Source of the DNA: Defluviitaleaceae bacterium
Lineage (GTDB): Bacteria; Bacillota; Clostridia; Lachnospirales; WRAA01
NCBI GenBank assembly: GCA_009780445.1
Contig: WRAA01000049.1
Span: 1-10,882, forward strand
Direction: 5' to 3'
DNA: 10,882 nt
The notes below the pieces were generated by a model, which worked only from the letters and a program-made list of their open reading frames with translations, was not told where the DNA came from and ran no database searches. The translations under genes were made by a program, and so were the position numbers. Below are positions 7,488-10,882 of this stretch, one piece after another (position 1 is the first letter of the stretch; every line of letters starts with the position of its first letter).

Positions 7488-7508
7488 GTAGACCTCTCAG
7501 AGGTCTAC
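7488..7508 (-). repeat. Perfect 10-bp inverted repeat at the hdrC/hdrA junction
   Basis: The arms GTAGACCTCT (7488-7497) and AGAGGTCTAC (7499-7508) flank a single central base. The repeat starts within the hdrC stop codon and ends before the ribosome site of hdrA. Its position mirrors that of the repeat after flxA. It is too tight to be a simple RNA hairpin without opening the inner pairs, so a DNA-level protein site or an mRNA processing hairpin are both possible. No terminator-like U-run follows. Confidence 0.75.
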
Positions 7509-7897
7509 TTTGTATACTTGCGGAGCGCACTCACCAGCAGCTGCTGGGGCGTGTCGGGGTCCAACAGCTCCGGTATGTCGTCCGCGGATACATAGGGCGT
7601 GTCGCCCTGGCGGCGTATGAGCATCAGCCGCGCCGCCTCGATAATCTGCGCGGGCTTTACGTCCCGCGGGCAGCGTTCTATGCAGGCGTAACAGCACAGG
7701 CACGCCCACACCGTGGTGGAATTCATCATCGCGTCCACGTCTCCGCGCTGCAGATAGGATACAAACTGGTGCGGGCGAATGTCCATCTTTTCGTAAGAAG
7801 GGCAGGACGCGGAGCATTTTCCGCACTTCATGCAGTCCTTGTCCTTCGCGCCGCTTATGACGCGCAGCCGGTTCGGAAGGTCTGTTCTACCCAACAT
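7505..7897 (-). CDS. hdrC: HdrC, heterodisulfide reductase subunit C
   Basis: This small 130-residue iron-sulfur protein links HdrA to HdrB. It has two classical 4Fe-4S motifs, C22/25/28/32 (DCMKCGKCSASCP) and C66/69/72/76 (CLCCYACIERCP), with the spacing usual in HdrC. It is shorter than many methanogen HdrC proteins, as is common for bacterial forms. The ATG at 7897 overlaps the end of hdrB by 11 nt. Its ribosome site, GAGGAGG, is formed by the Glu codons at the HdrB C-terminus. The stop codon forms part of the palindrome at 7488-7508. Confidence 0.95.
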   Translation of the reverse strand: MLGRTDLPNRLRVISGAKDKDCMKCGKCSASCPSYEKMDIRPHQFVSYLQRGDVDAMMNSTTVWACLCCYACIERCPRDVKPAQIIEAARLMLIRRQGDTPYVSADDIPELLDPDTPQQLLVSALRKYTK

Positions 7898-8699
7898 GTG
7901 CCGCCTCCTCCTCTTCCGCCTCTACGCCAAGGGCCTGCGCCAGCAGTTCCGTAAAATACACCACCGGCAGCTTGCCGCCGCTTGTTTTGTTGACATTGTA
8001 CAGGCACAACGGGCAGGCCGTGATCAGCTCTTCCGCGCCGTGCCGCGCCGCGCTGTCCGCCACCTTTGCCGCCATTTCGGCGGAACGTTCCCGCTCCCGC
8101 AGGGATATGTAACCTCCGCAGCACTCGTTGCGCTGTGGAAACACTACCTGCTCCGCGCCCAAGGCCTTGAGGAAGTTCTCGAACAATGTAGGGTTCTCCG
8201 GATCGTCAAACTCCATCACGGCGGACGGGCGCAGGAGCATACAGCCGTAGTACGCGCCGATCTTCCTGCCGCTAAGCGGATTCACGACCATTTCCTTCAG
8301 CTTGGCGAAGCCTAAATGTTTGTGCAAAACTTCCAAATAGTGCAGGACTTCGGTTTCGCCGCCGTAGGGGCCTTCGTCCTCCAGATAGTTATTCACCTTC
8401 GCCCGCATGTCCTTGTCCATGCGCATGTCGTGGTTCACGCGCTTCATAACGTGATGGCACGCCGAGCATAAGGTAACCAGAGGCCGGCCACTGTCACGAG
8501 CCGCCATCAAGGCGCGTACACAGGCCAGTTTCGCCGCAACCTCGTCCGTCCCCAGCGGGTATACCGCGCCGCAGCACTGCCACTGATCTATCTCTTCCAG
8601 CTCGAAGCCGAGTGCCCGTGCGGAAACCCGCGCATAGCTGTCCAGCCGCGCCGCCTGTGTCTTGAGCGTGCAGCCGGGATAATATGTATATACCACCAT
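7887..8699 (-). CDS. hdrB: HdrB, heterodisulfide reductase subunit B (two CCG domains)
   Basis: This 270-residue protein is the substrate-reducing or high-potential exit subunit. Both CCG domains are complete: C10, C42-C43, C78-xx-C81, and C153, C193-C194, C229-xx-C232. These are the residues that bind the two noncubane [4Fe-4S] clusters in methanogen HdrB. The ATG at 8699 (MVVYTYYPGC) has GGAGG 5 nt upstream; a TTG at 8711 would place the start inside that ribosome site and is rejected. It is the first gene of the operon. The real acceptor is unknown. Sulfate reducers are thought to use DsrC, but here the fumarate-reductase-like pair in the same operon is the obvious candidate partner. Confidence 0.95.
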   Translation of the reverse strand: MVVYTYYPGCTLKTQAARLDSYARVSARALGFELEEIDQWQCCGAVYPLGTDEVAAKLACVRALMAARDSGRPLVTLCSACHHVMKRVNHDMRMDKDMRAKVNNYLEDEGPYGGETEVLHYLEVLHKHLGFAKLKEMVVNPLSGRKIGAYYGCMLLRPSAVMEFDDPENPTLFENFLKALGAEQVVFPQRNECCGGYISLRERERSAEMAAKVADSAARHGAEELITACPLCLYNVNKTSGGKLPVVYFTELLAQALGVEAEEEEAAHVG

Positions 8700-8761
8700 G
8701 ACCCCCTCCAACCAAGATTACGCAATAAAATCTTACAAAAACGCAAGGATATCACCGTTGT

Positions 8762-8790
8762 ATTATATCATTTTTGACCTAGAATGTCAA
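8762..8790 (-). promoter_or_regulatory. Consensus sigma70-type promoter of the hdr-flx-frd operon
   Basis: On the minus strand TTGACA (8785-8790) and TATAAT (8762-8767) are separated by 17 bp, a perfect match to the housekeeping consensus. Transcription should start near 8755, giving a leader of about 55 nt before hdrB. The leader contains a short A/T-rich inverted repeat (AAGATT...AATCTT) just upstream of the ribosome site. Such a strong promoter would need repression, which fits the operator-like repeat over the -35 box. Confidence 0.85.
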
Positions 8791-8801
8791 CAAGTTAACA
8801 T
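8784..8801. promoter_or_regulatory. Rex-like operator overlapping the -35 box
   Basis: On the minus strand the 18-mer reads ATGTTAA-CTTG-TTGACAT. The Rex consensus reported for clostridia is TTGTTAA-N4-TTAACAA, and 11 of the 14 defined positions match. The site covers the whole -35 hexamer, where a repressor would block RNA polymerase. Rex responds to the NADH/NAD+ ratio, which suits an operon that starts from NADH. The match is by eye and part of it is forced by the -35 sequence, so this is a hypothesis. Confidence 0.4.
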
Positions 8802-8822
8802 TGCCACCTCCGAATTTGCCGC

Positions 8823-8856
8823 TTGAAATCAGCCCGTTGCAATGCTATAGTATAAT
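8823..8856 (+). promoter_or_regulatory. Candidate promoter for the permease gene
   Basis: TTGAAA (8823-8828) and TATAGT (8846-8851) are 17 bp apart. An overlapping perfect TATAAT lies at 8851-8856 but is 22 bp from the same -35. Either would start transcription just before the palindromic element at 8869, which would put the whole element in a leader of about 260 nt. A promoter within the element is not excluded. Confidence 0.45.
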
Positions 8857-8868
8857 GCAATCTACATA

Positions 8869-9103
8869 ATAGCTGTTCCGGTTGAAAACCATCCCATCAG
8901 GCTTGTCTTTTTCGCGTATGGCATCGTCAACTTTTCCTGCGCTGACGCTCCGGATGCTGAACGTGTGCCACCGGCACACAGCATCCCAGCGTGCCTAATG
9001 GGCACGCGTCGTTGTCGTTTCCTAGGGCGGGTTTTCAAACACGCCCTAGCCCTACGCGAAAAATCCTGCGCCTGACGGAACGGTTTTCAACCGGAACAGC
9101 TAT
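8869..9103. repeat. 235-bp palindromic element with perfect 22-bp terminal inverted repeats (MITE-like)
   Basis: The first 22 bp (8869-8890, beginning ATAGCTGTTCCGG) are the exact reverse complement of 9082-9103. An inner 11-bp perfect pair joins 8908-8918 (TTTTTCGCGTA) and 9053-9063. Between these arms lie three hairpins: 8952-8986 (GGATGCT and GTGTGCC paired with GGCACAC and AGCATCC), 8989-9007 (GCGTGCC/GGCACGC) and 9022-9049 (CTAGGGCG/CGCCCTAG, with GTTT/AAAC inside). TA dinucleotides flank the arms, as for IS630/mariner-type non-autonomous elements. There is no ORF worth calling. If transcribed it would fold as a closed stem with a three-hairpin multiloop. Confidence 0.78.
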
Positions 9104-9130
9104 ATACTACATATCGAGAGGTGGATTGTC

Positions 9131-10417
9131 ATGGAAACTCAAATTATCGGCCAAGTGATCATGGTGCTTACGTTGGTGCTGATGGTCAGCGGAAAAACGC
9201 CGCTGTATCTCACGGCAATAATTGGCTCGGTTACTGCGGCGATAGCGGCGGGGATACCCTTTAACCCGCCCGCCGCGGTTGACGGCGTTGTGGGGACCAG
9301 TGTCCGCGCAATGTTTAACGCTGGCCTGCACCCCGTGTTGGTAGACATGCTTGGCGTACTGCTCTTTATCGGCATCATGGAGAAGGTCGGCTATCTTGAG
9401 ATCATCGTTAACAAGATCATGAGCATCGGCAAGCTTCTCGGCGGCGGAGCGGGCATCGCCGGAGCCGGCGCGGTTTCGGCCGGCGTAATCGGCGGGCTGA
9501 CGGGCTTCACCCAGCCGGCCATAACAGCGGTTATCACAGGCCCCGCGGCTATCAAGCTGGGTGTTGACAAACACAAGGCCGCCGGCATGTCCGGCCTTGC
9601 CGGCATACTCGGCAACTACGGCGGATTCACCCACCCCACGATGATTGCGGTTGTGGCCACAACGGGCATAACCTTCGGCATGATAAACGTTATCGGCGCG
9701 TCGGTGGCCATGGTGACTATCGTCGTTGCGTTTATCCTGATCTCGCGCGAGGTCAAGGCTTCCGGTGCCGCGGCTGAAGTTTCCGGCGCGGACGTACAGC
9801 TTGGTATCAAGGAAGTGTCCAGCAACCAAGCTTTTAAGGCGATTGCGCCGTTTATCGTGCTTATCGTAGGTTTTGTTACGGGCTACCCCATCATCGTTGT
9901 GGGTATCATCTCCGCGATAGTGGCTATCGCACTTTCGGGCATTAATATTGCGGAAGGCGAAAACGCCATGAGGGACGGCCTTGTGCGCATCACAACGCCC
10001 TTGCTGGCCACTGTCGGCTTCCTGTTCATGGGTGCGGTTATCGTCCAGGTTGGTCTGACGACCCTTATCTCCGACGTTCTTGGCCCCGCGCTAAGCGTCG
10101 CGCCTATCCAGACGATCCTGCTTGTGGGCGCGCTGGCCGGCTTCATCACTCAGTCCAACTCGGCGTCCATCCCCATAGTGCTGGCAGTGCTGTACCCGGC
10201 CATTAACTACTTCGGGGCGGATCCCTTTGCCGCCGCCGTAGTCGCCGCGGGCGGCCCCGCGATAATGCAGTACTACCTCACGGGCGGCCCTATCGCGGCT
10301 CTTGCCACGGTAATCCCCGTTATACCCGGTTCGGACCTCAAGACGGCGAACAAGTTCCAGCGGCTGCCGATCCTGGCCGCTCTCGGCGCGTTGCTCCTTG
10401 TCTCCTTCATTGTATAA
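9131..10417 (+). CDS. Multi-pass permease, ion-transporter superfamily, probably a carboxylate/gluconate-type (GntP-like) symporter
   Basis: This 428-residue, very hydrophobic protein has about 10-12 predicted membrane segments, the first near residues 5-20 and the last near 412-428. Gly-rich loops (GGGAGIAGAG near 103-112) and two related half-motifs, GGLTGFTQP and GNYGGFTHPT, suggest re-entrant substrate-binding hairpins of the kind found in GntP/DcuC/CitMHS-type carriers. A polar stretch at about 206-232 separates the two halves. The length fits these families, at about 430-450 residues. The ATG at 9131 has AGGTGG 6 nt upstream. The substrate is not known; an organic acid such as gluconate, lactate or a dicarboxylate is likely. 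The gene is divergent from the redox operon and separated from it by the palindromic element, so a role in importing the reductase substrate is only a possibility. Confidence 0.7.
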   Translation: METQIIGQVIMVLTLVLMVSGKTPLYLTAIIGSVTAAIAAGIPFNPPAAVDGVVGTSVRAMFNAGLHPVLVDMLGVLLFIGIMEKVGYLEIIVNKIMSIGKLLGGGAGIAGAGAVSAGVIGGLTGFTQPAITAVITGPAAIKLGVDKHKAAGMSGLAGILGNYGGFTHPTMIAVVATTGITFGMINVIGASVAMVTIVVAFILISREVKASGAAAEVSGADVQLGIKEVSSNQAFKAIAPFIVLIVGFVTGYPIIVVGIISAIVAIALSGINIAEGENAMRDGLVRITTPLLATVGFLFMGAVIVQVGLTTLISDVLGPALSVAPIQTILLVGALAGFITQSNSASIPIVLAVLYPAINYFGADPFAAAVVAAGGPAIMQYYLTGGPIAALATVIPVIPGSDLKTANKFQRLPILAALGALLLVSFIV

Positions 10418-10882
10418 CACTGTAGTAATTCTCGCGGTTAACGCGAAGTATGTTCACTCGTCGCTGTCGGCATGGGTGCTGGCGCGAAGCGTAAGGCTCC
10501 ACGCCGCCCGAAGCTACGACGTACACGTCGAGGAATGTACCGTCAATCAGGCCGACGCGGACATCGTAAGGCGTGTGGCGGATCACGCGCCTGATGTTGT
10601 GGCGGTGTCCGTGTATATCTGGAACGCCGGCAAGCTGGCGGGGCTTCTGGAAGCGCTGCGCGGCGCACTGCCGGGTGCGGTGGTGGTGCTGGGCGGCCCC
10701 GAGGCTTCCCACAACGCAGAATACTGGCTGGACAACGGCGCGGACTATGTAGTACGCGGGGAGGGCGAACGCGCCTTTCCCGCGTTACTTGATTGCGCGG
10801 AAAACGGCGGTATGCCGCGGATATTCGAGACGGACGCGCCCTTCGCGCCGGTGGACCCTTACGACGAAGCCTGTCTGTCCGC
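10410..10882 (+). CDS. B12-binding domain radical SAM protein (partial, 5' part only)
   Basis: The frame is open from a TTG at 10410 to the right edge, giving 157 codons. The opening VVILAVNAKYVHSSLSAW and the later VLGGPEAS, then GADYVVRGEGERAF, are typical of the N-terminal cobalamin-binding domain of B12-dependent radical SAM proteins (the DUF4080-type group begins with a similar NAKYxHS motif). The radical SAM CxxxCxxC motif would lie beyond the window, so the second half of the call is inferred. The start is uncertain: the TTG overlaps the permease stop by 8 nt and has no good ribosome site, so coupling to the permease, or a rare start at 10428 (ATT), is possible. Its substrate cannot be told. 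Confidence 0.75.
   Translation, partial: MYNTVVILAVNAKYVHSSLSAWVLARSVRLHAARSYDVHVEECTVNQADADIVRRVADHAPDVVAVSVYIWNAGKLAGLLEALRGALPGAVVVLGGPEASHNAEYWLDNGADYVVRGEGERAFPALLDCAENGGMPRIFETDAPFAPVDPYDEACLS

Noticed and set aside
9022..9049. Hairpin considered as a rho-independent terminator
   Set aside because: No U-run follows on either strand, and the hairpin is part of the larger palindromic element.
8700..9130. Search for tRNA, small RNA gene or CRISPR repeats in the intergenic region
   Set aside because: The repeats are inverted, not direct with spacers, and no tRNA-like cloverleaf of the right size or T-arm sequence was found.
9107..9829. Minus-strand open frame of 240 codons opposite the permease
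   Set aside because: It is a charged, low-complexity translation antisense to a clear membrane protein and has no ribosome site.

Overview
The window looks like part of a chromosome from a moderately high-GC anaerobic bacterium. The genes carry strong GGAGG-type Shine-Dalgarno sites, overlap tightly, and encode heterodisulfide-reductase-type (Hdr) redox proteins. Together with the B12-binding radical SAM protein and the hairpin-forming palindromic repeats, this suggests a strict anaerobe, perhaps a Firmicute (Clostridia or Negativicutes-like) or a similar lineage. The taxonomy is an inference and is not settled by the sequence.

Positions 1-8699 hold one long minus-strand operon. Read in transcription order it is hdrB, hdrC, hdrA, flxD (mvhD-like), flxC, flxB, flxA, a fumarate-reductase-type iron-sulfur subunit, and a fumarate-reductase-type flavoprotein that runs off the left edge. 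A textbook sigma70-type promoter (TTGACA, 17 bp, TATAAT) lies at 8762-8790, and a Rex-like inverted repeat covers its -35 box. HdrABC-FlxABCD is a known cytoplasmic NADH-oxidising, flavin-based electron-bifurcating module. The addition of a soluble FrdA/FrdB-like pair at the end of the operon is the most interesting point. It suggests a complex in which NADH oxidation at FlxA is split at HdrA between ferredoxin and a fumarate (or other enoate) reductase. FrdB here is only the SdhB-like half of a TfrB-type protein, and HdrB could supply the missing CCG half.

Positions 8700-9130 are a divergent intergenic region with the operon promoter, a candidate plus-strand promoter, and a 235-bp palindromic element (8869-9103) with perfect 22-bp terminal inverted repeats and three internal hairpins. 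From 9131 the plus strand encodes a multi-pass carboxylate-type permease. An overlapping 5' part of a B12-binding radical SAM protein follows and runs off the right edge.

A second, unrelated palindromic element of 213 bp (2951-3163) sits between flxB and flxA. Its left arm contains the ribosome-binding site of flxA. Two smaller perfect inverted repeats mark the hdrC/hdrA and flxA/frdB junctions. No tRNA, rRNA, CRISPR array or transposase gene was seen.
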